Shown piece by piece: positions 33,938-45,200 of a stretch of DNA of 64,000 bases. The stretch covers positions 2,356,001 through 2,420,000 of the forward strand of contig JACGCM010000452.1 in the NCBI GenBank assembly GCA_014058105.1. The letters are read 5' to 3'. This DNA comes from Kingdonia uniflora (Eukaryota > Streptophyta > Magnoliopsida > Ranunculales > Circaeasteraceae). The position numbers and the translations under genes were made by a program. Each line of letters begins with the position of its first letter. Positions within the stretch are counted from its first letter, which is position 1. Under the pieces are notes generated by a model. That model ran no database searches and was not told the DNA's origin. It was given only the letters and a program-made list of their open reading frames with translations.

Positions 33938-34281
33938 ATATATTTTAGTGGGCACGTCCCATGTGTTCAACAATATATCCAAGAACACTTGAAAATCCAT
34001 TACAAATTGAAAAACGGCGATCTAGATCAATCCATGATCCCTTATAATCAAAATTATGCACGACGTTTTCATGTTGCATTCTTAGAACGACATTGTTTTG
34101 GTGCTCGCTTTTATGGGTGGATCCTAAAGGGAAGGTGGCAAAAGGAAGTTGACGGTAGATACTGTGCCAAACCAGATGATCAAAACTGCATGAAACAATG
34201 TACTTGAATACTCAAAAGGATGGTCTTTATTTTTGCAATCAAGATGAAATTTACGAGTTAATGTGTTCCTGGTCGAGGTGA
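33938..34281 (+). pseudogene. S-protein homologue (Self-incomp_S1 family) pseudogene, copy 2
   Basis: The frame reads 'GDLDQSMIPYNQNYARRFHV', 'FYGWILKGRWQKEV' and 'AKPDDQNCMKQCT', the typical S1 C-terminal half with its cysteines. A TGA stands at 34205-34207 where the family usually has Trp. After a frameshift near 34216 the end 'GLYFCNQDEIYELM' reads to a TGA at 34279. The signal peptide is not recognisable. It aligns with the three pieces of the copy at 4339-21040 and so shows what the intact target site of the Tat element looked like. Confidence 0.78.
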
Positions 34282-34887
34282 GGGTTAGGTAGATCCGGGA
34301 ACAAATAAATAACATTTTCTTTGAGGCTCTAAGAAATGTTTCCTAAGTAGTTTTAGGTCTATGACTCCCATCATTGAGTTAAACTACCACAAAGGAAACT
34401 AAAACTACGACTCCCATCACCCATAGTGGTTTCCCTATCTCTTGTTCAGCTTCAACAACCAAGGATTCATCCCCTCATAAGCGCCAAAAACTTTGGCGCT
34501 TCTCAAAGAATTAGAGGCTTCACCTGAAAACTTACAACTAGGTAGAGAGACTCGAGATTAGCAGAACAGAAATACCCTTTTAAATCTACATTAAATCCCT
34601 ATTTTAAGGCAGTGTTAAAGATAGACTAATAGTTCTTTAAGAAGTCCTTGGCTATGAGGTACCAAGATCATAGATTCATAATTGTTCAGAAAAACCTACA
34701 CAATTCTCGATATTTCTACATTAAACATAGACTGAGATCCCTGGAAGGCGCATCAAAGATTATTCAGCTATCTTAACACAAGAGGCCTCCTAACACAACT
34801 CCCTTCAACATGCAGTAAGTAGATAAAGAGAAATCAATGGATCTTGTGTTTCATTAAACAGGCCACAATTACCAACGGTCAAATAAG
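34282..34887. other. Spacer with an E2F-like palindrome
   Basis: No coding region. ACTACCACAAAGGAAACTAAAACTACGACTCCCATCA-like phrases occur near 34360-34420. A perfect 10-bp inverted repeat lies at 34479-34501. Confidence 0.4.
34479..34501. promoter_or_regulatory. Perfect inverted repeat with two E2F-like sites
   Basis: AAGCGCCAAA - AAC - TTTGGCGCTT. Each arm contains TTTGGCGC, which fits the E2F consensus TTTSGCGC. No active gene is adjacent, so function is doubtful; it could also be a hairpin of an unrecognised element. Confidence 0.4.
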
Positions 34888-35127
34888 TAGAGCTGTATAT
34901 AATCCGAAATCATTTTTGATCGAATTCGAATGTAGTCTATAGTTCAATCCGATAACCATCTGATCATAAGTTAAAACCAATGTTCTCACAAAATTATTTT
35001 AATGAATTACAACAATTAGAATTGTATTATATACATTAAGGGAACAATTTGTATCACATCAATCTTTGTGGCTAAGTGGTACTTCAATGATTTAAAACCG
35101 TGAAAGGTCATAGCCATGTGTTCATTA

Positions 35128-35512
35128 GAGCATCTCCAACATAAATGAGTGTGGGAATTCACACTCATTTGGACTCCTAACACAAAAGAGTGGAAATTGA
35201 AAAAAAAAAGTTGTGGCTAAAATTTTGCCACCTGAGAGATGTTTAAAAAGTAAAAATAAGTAAGCACATATACCAAGGACGCCGAATTTTTTTAATAAAA
35301 AATACACATTTTATTGTGGACGCCCATTGGAAAGTCACGTGCCTTTACGATAAGCGCATATATCGAGTAGAGTTATTTTTTTCCCAGAGTGTGAATCCTC
35401 TCCTCTCTTTTTTGTTGGAAGTGAGAAAATTTTCATTTCCACTCTACTGTTGAAGGGGATTTAAGAGGTGAGTGAGGATTCCCACTCTCACTCACCTCTA
35501 TTGGAGATGCTC
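35128..35512. mobile_element. PIF/Harbinger-type (Tourist) MITE
   Basis: Ends are GAGCATCTCCAACA and TTGGAGATGCTC, with the TTA duplication at 35125-35127 and 35513-35515 that PIF/Harbinger elements make. The inverted repeat extends inward (ATGAGTGTGGGAATTCACAC against its partner near 35470). The right 150 bp closely match the right end of the larger PIF element at 58230-58397, so this is a deletion derivative of that family. Confidence 0.88.
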
Positions 35513-35595
35513 TTACAAATATGGTCGAATCTGATTCAGATACCTAAAACTAGGTTCAGACCGGATTGGATTGGGATTTACCCTGAAGAAAATCA

Positions 35596-35629
35596 GATCG
35601 GATCGGATCGGATCGGATCGGATCGGATC
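35596..35629. repeat. GATCG pentanucleotide microsatellite
   Basis: About seven tandem copies of GATCG inside the hAT-like element, next to GGATCC/GGATTGG-rich subterminal sequence from which it probably expanded. Confidence 0.9.
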
Positions 35630-35720
35630 AGATGTAGATGTTAACTCAACAATTTCATATTGGATTAGAATTGAAACAGATCCGGTCCGAATCCGATCCA
35701 TTGACAACCCTACAAATAAG

Positions 35721-36105
35721 ATCAACAAGCATGTGGCAGTTCACAATCTAAACCAAGATGCAAAGAACATAAGCTATTTCGCAGAATGAGATAAATGCTA
35801 GGAAGCAACTCATATAAGCTTGGTGCAACACCCCACATAATTGGCTATGTGAGCTTCTGGGGATGCTCTTAGTACACAAAATCTTGTATAGGTCATAGCC
35901 ATGCACAGTAACTACAGATTTTATCTCCTTCAAAGAATAATTGGAAAGACATTTTGATCAACTTATACCAGAAATAATGATACCTCCAAACCTATCAACT
36001 ACGATTGGAATAAACAATCTTGTTGATCATATACATGGGGCAAGATGATATTAGGGTCTAAACTGGATTCTTACGAACCATTCATGCCTTTACAGCAAGC
36101 TTATC
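35721..36105. other. Spacer downstream of GRXS15
   Basis: No gene recognised; it lies between the hAT-like element and the GRXS15 poly(A) signal. Confidence 0.4.
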
Positions 36106-36111
36106 TTTATT
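36106..36111 (-). terminator. Poly(A) signal of GRXS15
   Basis: AATAAA on the minus strand, 118 bp after the GRXS15 stop codon. Plant signals are loose, so this is a probable rather than certain signal. Confidence 0.5.
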
Positions 36112-36228
36112 AAATAGAGGAAGCATATATATTTCTTATCCTAAATTTTTGCAATAAAAGAAACAAAAAAGAGTAGGTAATAGGAAACTGAAAACCACCA
36201 AGAACATCCATCTCGACTAAAAAGTAGC

Positions 36229-39200
36229 TTATTCTTTCTTTCCTTCGCTAGCTTCAGAAGCATTACCGCTGAGCTTCTGCTTCAGTTCCCCGCTCTGCCA
36301 AGGGACACAGTGAGCAAATGCATGTATTTGAGAAGTCCTATATGAGGACACACAGATGTATGCAGAATAGAGACTAGTAATCGGGACAAATCAAATGGTT
36401 CATACGCACTTGCACATTATTCATTAGTTTATGTGCAACTTGTGGATGTAATTGTGTGCCTTCACATTGCGACAGGTATTAGAAAATTTACTTTACCTGG
36501 TGCATGTTGAGAATAATATCTGATCCTCCAACGAACTCCCCCTTTATAAATATCTGAGGAAACGTAGGCCAATGGCTGCACCAACAGTTATCCGAAAGAA
36601 AGATTAATCAAAGTAGTTTAAAGATTGTTTGGATTTCTTTACAGATCATAAAATTGCATGGCTCTTGATACTATGTTAATAGCAGACACATGCAGTAGTT
36701 GAGTATAATTCTATGACATATTGCAAAAACACAGCCCAGTGAAAGTTATGAGAGATATATCTGGCCTTGGAACAACTCAAATATCTGCCTATATAATGCA
36801 TCCCCGTGTGGATGTACTGCACTACTGTACAAGAGAATTTGGCCAACTGATGTATTGGATATATTACAGATATCTCTCAGTATTTTGAACCTTGAGTTTA
36901 TTTTAATTTTCACATAAAAATCTATCACTTGCATAATTCATGGTCATGGATATATGGTACAATAAGAGAAAACAACACTGCACCATCCAGTCAACTTACC
37001 TAAAATCTTTTACAGCATTCTTCAGCTCAGGATTTTCCAAAATGTTTCGAGCACTCAGAGGTACATCTGGAAGCAACATCATTCGGAAGATCATAAGACA
37101 CACTAGTTACTGGAACTACTACCAACTTAACAGATGAAAATGTAAGTCAAGAAAGTTGCCTAGTAACTTCCAAAGAACAGCCATATGTGTATCAGTGATG
37201 TGTATATAATTTTCAAACAGCAGCTATATGAGTGCAACTGTGCGTCAAGTTTCTCATAAAGTTAAGTACTCAGAAGTTACGGGCAAATGACTGATCGTAA
37301 TTGTAGCAAGATATTTAAACAATCCCAGAATTCATATTTGAAGACAATATGATACCCTTTTCCATATTGGGATACACTATATTACCTTTTTTTTTCTTCT
37401 GTTTTCCCGCTTTCTTTATTAAGAGTATTTTTCTTTTTCAAAATAGAGTGCAAAATTAGTACATTGTAAGTTTGTAACCGCGGCTCAAAATATCTCAAAC
37501 CACATCAGCCTATCGAACTCGGAATCAGCATGGTTAACCCGGGTTTATCCGTCACAGATAGGATAAACCTATTTGCAGATTGCTCGAGGTTTTTTTTAAT
37601 ATAGATTGGATAAATTCTAATGTGAGCGCACATCGAAACACGCCTCACACAGATCCGAGGCACCCTCTCCTGGATGTACTCATATTTTTATTTTATTTTA
37701 TTATATAATATATTTCTATTATTTAGTTTCCTATATTATTACGACTTAATTTAAAGGTTGGAAATTGGTAGTTATTTAATTTACAATTAGAAATAGGAGT
37801 TTTATTTTAGGAGTATCTTGTGTAAATCCAAGAGACTTTGGAATTTAAGACTAGGGCCTCCATTGTTATTCAGTTGTTATTAAAGAGTATTAAGAAAATT
37901 GTTAGTTTCTTCATTGAAAGTGAATTTTACGCTTGATTGATCATCAATTAGTTTCCTTCCGCCAAATTGTTTTCAACAAAAGCCGGAGTAACAGAGCTAG
38001 TAAAATCCTTGGATTTTCTAGCCTAATGCTTATTCGTCAACACCGAGCTAGAAAAGGGTAGCAGAAGACATCCCGCTGACAACACTAGATTTAATCAAAT
38101 CGACGAAACCCTGCAACATATTGGAACAATGTTGCTGCATTTTACCCAACATGTAGAAGCCGTTAAAAGCAAGATTAACATAATATAATCCATTACCCAT
38201 CATGATTCGCAACTCGCTTCAGAATCTGAACCTTCTCACCCTTCCTATGTAAGTCCCTTCTCCAAACCCCCTATTTGGTTTATAGTAACCGGTAAAGTGT
38301 GGCTTTGCTTAGTTAAGGTTGATAAAAACATAATATAATCCATTATCCATCATGATTCGCAACCCGCTTCAGAATTTGAACCTTCTCACCCTTCCTATAT
38401 GAGTCCCTTCTCCAAACCCCCTATTTGGTTTATAGAAATCGGTAAAGTGTGATTTTGCTTAGTTACTATCAGTGGGCTACTTGTTGACATCAGTGTTATC
38501 TTTGTTCGCTTAGGAAAGTTTTGTGGAAAAATTTGAACATTGAAGAACCTGACTATTATTCGAAAAACCTCAACAATTCATCCAAGTTCGTGGTTCAACT
38601 CTTCCAAAGAAGGTATGTTTGATGTGAGGGCACATCGATACACACGTCCATGAATCCCGAGGCACCCTCTACTAGATTTATTCTTATTTTCATATTTATT
38701 TGATTATACTAACGTATTTAGTTTCCTATTATAAGAACTTTATTTAAAATATATAACTTTGCATCTTATTTCAAATTAGAAATATGAGTTTCTTTTATCT
38801 AGCAAGTTTATTTTAGTATGATTCATTTATGAAATTCAAGAGATGTAGATAATCTTGTTAGAGCTCCATAAATAAAATAAAGATGGCATCTATTGTTATT
38901 CAACTATTATTTAAGAGTCTCAAGAAAATTAATAGTTTCTTGATTAAAATTGAATTTTATACATGCTGACTATCAAAACATTTGCTTCCGTCGAATTGGG
39001 TCCTTGGCAAGTTACTTTAAAGATCTAGATATTTTAGACAAGGAACCCATATATCGGATCTCAAATTCCTTTTCGCCCTCGTGGTTGAATGTTGTTATAA
39101 ACTTCTTTCCGAAGTTTTGAGTTAGGGGCTTGTCTTGCTTAGATATTTATTATGCCCCAGTTCTTCTAGGAGTGGGGAAAGTTAATATGAGAACCTTGGT

Positions 39201-42200
39201 AAAGGCTTGGGATGCATCGCAAATGTCTTTTTCACGACTACTTTAAAAATGTGGTAAAAGAGATTGAACAACTCTAGAGGACATCTGGAGCGATAAAGAG
39301 AATGGCTTCATGGACCACTTAATAGCATGAAAATCAGTTTGCAAATCCAAAAATCAAGGAAGTCTGCGCTTTTATAAGAGGATAGAGGCATTGACAGGGC
39401 ACCCAAAGGCTCTCAAATTAAATGAATATATATTAATATTATGCCAAAAAAAAAAACCATAAGATTCCTAATAACATTAAGATAGGAAATACAATAAACG
39501 AGATACTGAATTACCTATTGCAAGCAAAACCTAAAATATGAACCACCTAATTCCAAGTACTCAAATAAAACTAACGATTTGTTAGTTTTAGTTTGTTACT
39601 TGGCATATATGAATTTTCTAGTTATGGTTTGTTATTTTTTATTTAGTAATGAGAATTAGATTTCCGTGTTATGTTTTTTAGTTCCTACTTGGTATATTTC
39701 GATATCTAAGTTATTCATTTGTTTTTGTTTTTTGGATTACCTAAGATTGTTGGTTATGTTTGATAATATATTTATATGTTATTTTTAATTAAAAATACTG
39801 CATATGTAGATATAATATATATATGCACATATTTTAGAATTATATGCAATATTTGCCTACTGTGTCGCAATATTCACAACAGCGTTGCGATATTCATTTT
39901 ATTCGCAATAGTATTTTTTTACTCGTGATCACATTGCATCGCAAGACACATTGACTATCTTGGTTGGCAGATAGCTTATTCGATAAAGGGAAAGCCAACT
40001 GAAATTTGGTTTTCTTTGTTATTCTACATGGTTTGTGGACATAAAGATCATATTGTATGATCTTTAGATGGAATGAGTATAGTCGTTTTTCTCTTATATA
40101 ATGAAGATCACAGCGTTATTCTTCATGATTAATTGTATATTTATGTATTTTTTCTTTATTTTGGTAATAAAAACATTAATGTCTACATGCATTTTTGCCT
40201 TATATATAGGAACATACACATTGTTGCTCATCAGGTTTTCCCCTAAATTATTATTTGGTATCATAAAAATTAAGTCAGTTTTCCTCTAATCTACTATTTG
40301 ATATCAGAATATATAAAAATTATGGTTCTACATACTTCCACCTACTCTCACCAGTGCCATCAAACTTATGTCTTGTAGCATAAGCTGCGGCAGCAGCTTA
40401 AAAAGGAAGAAATTACCTTCGGGAGTTCACTTTTTTGGCATTTTGGATGGCGTTAATAGCAATTAGGTTTTCAAGTGAGATTTTCTGGCGATATTACGGT
40501 GAATGATCGCTACTAATGATGGATTTGCGATTTTAGTGTGGTTTCTATATTCGGTGATTTGCTAGTATTATTTTTTCTGACTTCTTTGATTAACCTAATT
40601 TGTGTTTGTGATTGCAATTGGATCTGATTTTTCCAATTGCCTTCTTTTATTCAATTAAAGGTGATATGTTCAACTAAACTGATTTTGATGTGAACAGCTC
40701 CCTAGTGCACGTCGTCCACTCGTTGACAGTCTTTTTATTTTAGCTTATTAGATTGTGAGCTTAACTATTGGAGTTGCTTTATTTTAATGTCTAATTAGAT
40801 TCTAATTTGGAGATGTAGGGGACTTGCTATTGTAGGAGGATTAGGGTTGATGCCTATATAAGGAGAGGGTGGTGTAACTTTATTTTTTAGTTATTATTGA
40901 ATAAAGCTTAAGGTTTAGCCCTAATTTAGTTTTATTGAGTTTTGAATTTAGTAGAGAAAACCCTAATTTCAATTAGGTTTTCGTAATCTTTAAGTTTACG
41001 CTTCCGCGACTTGAGTTTACGTCAAATTGGCATTAGAGCCGATTTATTTTCCTCGGAGTCAGAATTTTGATCTAAAATGACGCGTTTTGAATCAAAAAAA
41101 CCAACGGCGGCTCAACAAATCAAAACCCTAACAAAGCGATACGATGAGAGGTTTGAGCAATTCGATAGGTTTATGAATGCGTTCACCGCCGGTGTTTTTA
41201 ACGCACCCCCTCTTCAACCACCACAAATGGTTCAAACCGACAACGAATTGGAGGAGAGCCTCGCAAAGAACGATGTGATTTTCGAAGACTTGAACCTGTT
41301 CCACATTCAACAGCAACCTCAAGCAAAACCCCATCGACGGCGTGACTCACGGTGTCCAAGAAACCCCACCAATCAAATCTGCAGTCCAAACGACGGCCGA
41401 GAAGACCCCCTCGGTCAACACAGCAATAGGAAAGAAGTTTGCTCACGAAGGAAGAGAGACATACGAAAGAGGGGAGTTAACGAGAATCTTGCGAAGTTCA
41501 AGGCATGCACCAAGTCGGGGTTTCAACCGGAGTTGGAGCTAGTTCGATTACCTTAGCCTCTGATGCTGCAGGTTCTCGCGGTACAAGTTTTCAAATTGGG
41601 AGAGACGAAGTAGAGTCACGTGCAATGCATGGACAAGATTTAAGTATAGCACGTGACCAGCATGTGATGGCAGTTACAGTTTGAGCATCAAGCTTTTCAC
41701 CACACTCAGACTCAAGTCCAGCCCACTAAACCCATGTAGATGACCAAAGAACAATACACAGCCTGGGCTCGTGCATGCCAAGCCCAAGCCCGTGCTGCTC
41801 TATGGGACCAAGATTTAGGCATGTGGGTTGGCTATCCAAACCATTGGAGGAACCTAACCCAAAGCCCGGAAGGTCAATGGGCCAGGCCGAACCCCTCATT
41901 GCTTGATAAAGCTATAGTAGGAGGACCCACCCCAAACCTAGCTATCTCTTCTACTCAATTTGAAAATTCCCTCCATTCACTCAGGTTTCTCCCCACCTTC
42001 CATTACCGCAAACCCAACAACCGACAGGCCCTCCTCCAACTCAGCCCTAAACTTCGGTCGTGTCTCCGTTCATCCCTACTTCGTCACTCCCTCTTTTTCA
42101 CTATCCCTACCATTTTCCACACCCGACACCGGGGCAGCCCGGTACATCCATGGCCAACTCACAACCTACCTAACTCGACAATCATCTCACAAGCATTGCC

Positions 42201-45200
42201 GGTCCAGCCTCTCACCTCTCAATCCACCGACCCTGTTCTTACTTCAATCCCATCCACGATGCGACCAACACAGTTTGCAACACAGGGGGGAAATCCCTCG
42301 TGGCCTCCAGTAACGTTTGCCACCTTTGGGGGTACAGTTCCTCCGTATTCGGCACCCTCACCGCAGCAACGACAATTGGGTGTATTTCTGGCATACCCAC
42401 CAGATTCTACAAGTTCATAGTCCCATCCTGACATTGATAAAGGGCACGATAATAGGGAGAAGTTCGCGTTTGGTTACTGTTACAACGATGGGTTTAGCGC
42501 CACAAGAGGTCAAAGAGAGAGGCAAAATCAAGGGGGAGGGCAGTATGCCCCACCTTTTGAGCGTCAACAACAGTTCAACGAGTAAGGCCGAGGTCGTGGT
42601 CTTAACGCCCCGGTTGACACCCCACCACATAATCGTCACGAGCAACAGAGACCTAAGGGATCACCTCCACGAGCACCTCAACATCCATATGCTACTCGTT
42701 ACCAGGATGACAATGATTATTATACAGAGACAAGATTTGAACATCAACCGCAAAGACATGGCCGAGGTACTGATATTGAGGCTCTTGTACGAGCTCGTAT
42801 TGAACAAACCCATGATTTACATTTAAAAGTTCCAGAATTTGACGGTAAGTTCGATGCAAATGCCTTTATTGATTGGTTAGACAAAGTAGAAAAGATTTTC
42901 GCTTATAAGTATTATGGAGATCCAAAACAAGTAGCAATTATTGAATCACGGTTATCTGGTTATGCGCTTACTTGGTGGAACAATGTACAACAGTCCTGTA
43001 TATCTCAAGGTTATCCGATGATTATCGAGTAGTCAAAGATGAGGCGTGATATGAAAGAGAGATTTATTCAAATGAATTACGATCAGGTCGTTTGGTAAGC
43101 TTCAATATTTGAAGATGGGTCTCTCTACTATTGAGGAGTACACCGACCAATTTTATTTACTTGAGTCACGTGCCCATCTTTGTGAGACCGAGCAACAGAG
43201 AGTTAGCAGGTATAAAGATGGTCTAACCAAGAAATTCCAAGAACTTATTGGGTTCAACAAGTTTATTGTTTATCAGAAATTGTCCAGTTAGCCAAGCAAG
43301 CGAGTGAATTACAGATTACAAAGAACCGTCCAGCAGCTTCCACCACAGCCGTACCAGCTAGTTTTACCAATACTGTTCCGCGTACTTACGTGACCGGTAA
43401 TTGTTATGGGTGCGAAAAACCAGGTAACCAAAAACGAGATTGTTTACAATTTGCCAAACGAGTTGGTTCAGTAGTTGACGGCGTTCGAGAGCACATAGTA
43501 GCTACAATTCAGCGAGTTTTGACAAACGAAGATAAAGACGAGTAAGATGATTTGGAAGGCGTCACCAAGGTCGCACGAGCTTCGTCAAGAGTACCCCCAG
43601 TTTGATTTCGTGGTCGAGATCTTCCAAAGACGGAGGGATTTGATGTGAACAACTCCTAGTGCACGTCGTCCACTCGTTGACGGTCTTTTTATTTTAGCTT
43701 ATTAGATTATGGACTTAACTATTGAAGTTATTTTTATTTTAATGTCTAATTAGATTCTAATTTGGAGAGGTAGGGGGCTTGATATTGTAGGAGGATTAGG
43801 GTTGATGCCTATATAAGGAGAGGGTGGTATAACTTCATTTCTTAGTTGTTATTGAATAAAGCTTAAGGTTTAGCCCTTTAGTTTTTATTGAGTTTTGAAT
43901 TTAGTAGAGAAAACCATAATTTCAAATTAGGTTTTCGTAATCTTCAAGTTTCCACTTTCGCGACTTGAGTTTGCGTGAGATTTCTTCAGGTGATTCCTTC
44001 AATGAACTTCAATTGATTTGATTTGTTGGTGTAATTTTCAGTTGATCTAAGTTCTTCAATCAATTAATGAACGATTTGACATCCTGATTAGACTTGGTGT
44101 TTATACCACAAGTTTCAATCTTATTTTCGCGCCAGATCAGCTTCAGCATTTTTCCTTTATGATCGAGAATAGACTGTGTTTGACCCAGGCCGGGTTGCTT
44201 TATTTGCATATTAGACCACAGCTCGTGGTTCGGGTTGCATATGATTAAGTCTTATCTTTCGTTGTTTTGCACTCGGATCGGGGAGTTTCAAATACTATGA
44301 GCCGAGGTATTAGACCACAGCTCGTGGTTCAAGTTGCATATTGTGCAGCATGTCTGGTTAAGTCTAATCTTTCGTTGTTTTGCACTCGGATCGGGGAGTT
44401 TCAAATAATACGAGCCGAGGTATTAGACCACAGCTCGTGGTTCGAGTTGCATATTGTACAACAGGTCTGGTTAAGTCTTATCTTTCGTTGTTTTGCACTC
44501 GGATCGGGGAGTTTCAAATACTACGAGCCGAGGTTATTTTTAATAAGAGTTGTCGTGAGGTTTTGAGGCCACTTCGTTAATGCTTTGTGTTGTTTCTTTT
44601 TTAAGCAGTTCACGTTTTTACCATGGTTTTTAGATAGCTCGCTGGATCAGCTTAAGCTCTTTTGCTTTCGAGTGCTTATCTTATTTCTCCCCTAAGTTTC
44701 TTTTGGGAACATCTTCAAACACAGGTAGTGGTTCCATTCAGTTTCTTCCGCCATTGATTAGTGTTTGAGGCCTATTTGGGACTATCTTGCAGAAATTATA
44801 TTGGTTTATTCAGAAACTCTTGCTTCCAAAAATACGACTTTGGGTGTGAACATACAAAAAAAATATCAGTTTATTGTACTTTCATCTCAATTATGGGCTC
44901 TTGGGGCTGTGGATGTGGGTTAGTATTATTTATGACCATTGTGGTTTCCTAACATCCCGAGAACCGCCTTCTTGCCCAACCTAGAACAAAACGAGAAACA
45001 TCTACCACCTTAAAGCCTTAAATATTTCTCTGTCACAATTGCAACCAACAAAACCTCTTACAAGCTTTCGATTAGTGGGACCTCGCCTACACGGACATAT
45101 TCATTGACAGTGTACATCCATGTTATATGAGAACTTATGAATTGCGACAGTAATCTTTTCATAAGGAGAATCAGTGATTTTCACAGCATCGTGTCTGAGA

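Larger units (their letters stand above)
34888..35712. mobile_element. hAT-like non-autonomous DNA transposon
   Basis: Starts TAGAGCTGTATATAATCCG, ends CCATTGACAACCCTA (inverted: TAGGGTTGTCAATGG), and is flanked by the exact 8-bp duplication CAAATAAG at 34880-34887 and 35713-35720. Eight-base duplications and TAGRGYTGT ends are typical of hAT elements. No transposase. It contains a nested PIF-type MITE (35128-35512) and a GATCG microsatellite at 35596-35629. Confidence 0.75.
40686..43978 (+). mobile_element. Gag-only LTR retrotransposon (TR-GAG type) in GRXS15 intron 3
   Basis: LTRs at 40686-41024 and 43641-43978 (about 92% identical by eye) flank a Met-tRNA primer site, a broken gag and a polypurine tract (AAAGACGGAGGGA). 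The target duplication GATTT is exact at 40681-40685 and 43979-43983. Gag is followed almost directly by the polypurine tract, so pol is absent rather than decayed. It lies antisense to GRXS15. Confidence 0.93.

Noticed and set aside
41128..42645. Minus-strand ORFs over the intronic gag
   Set aside because: Mirror frames of gag; the gag core and zinc knuckle are on the plus strand.
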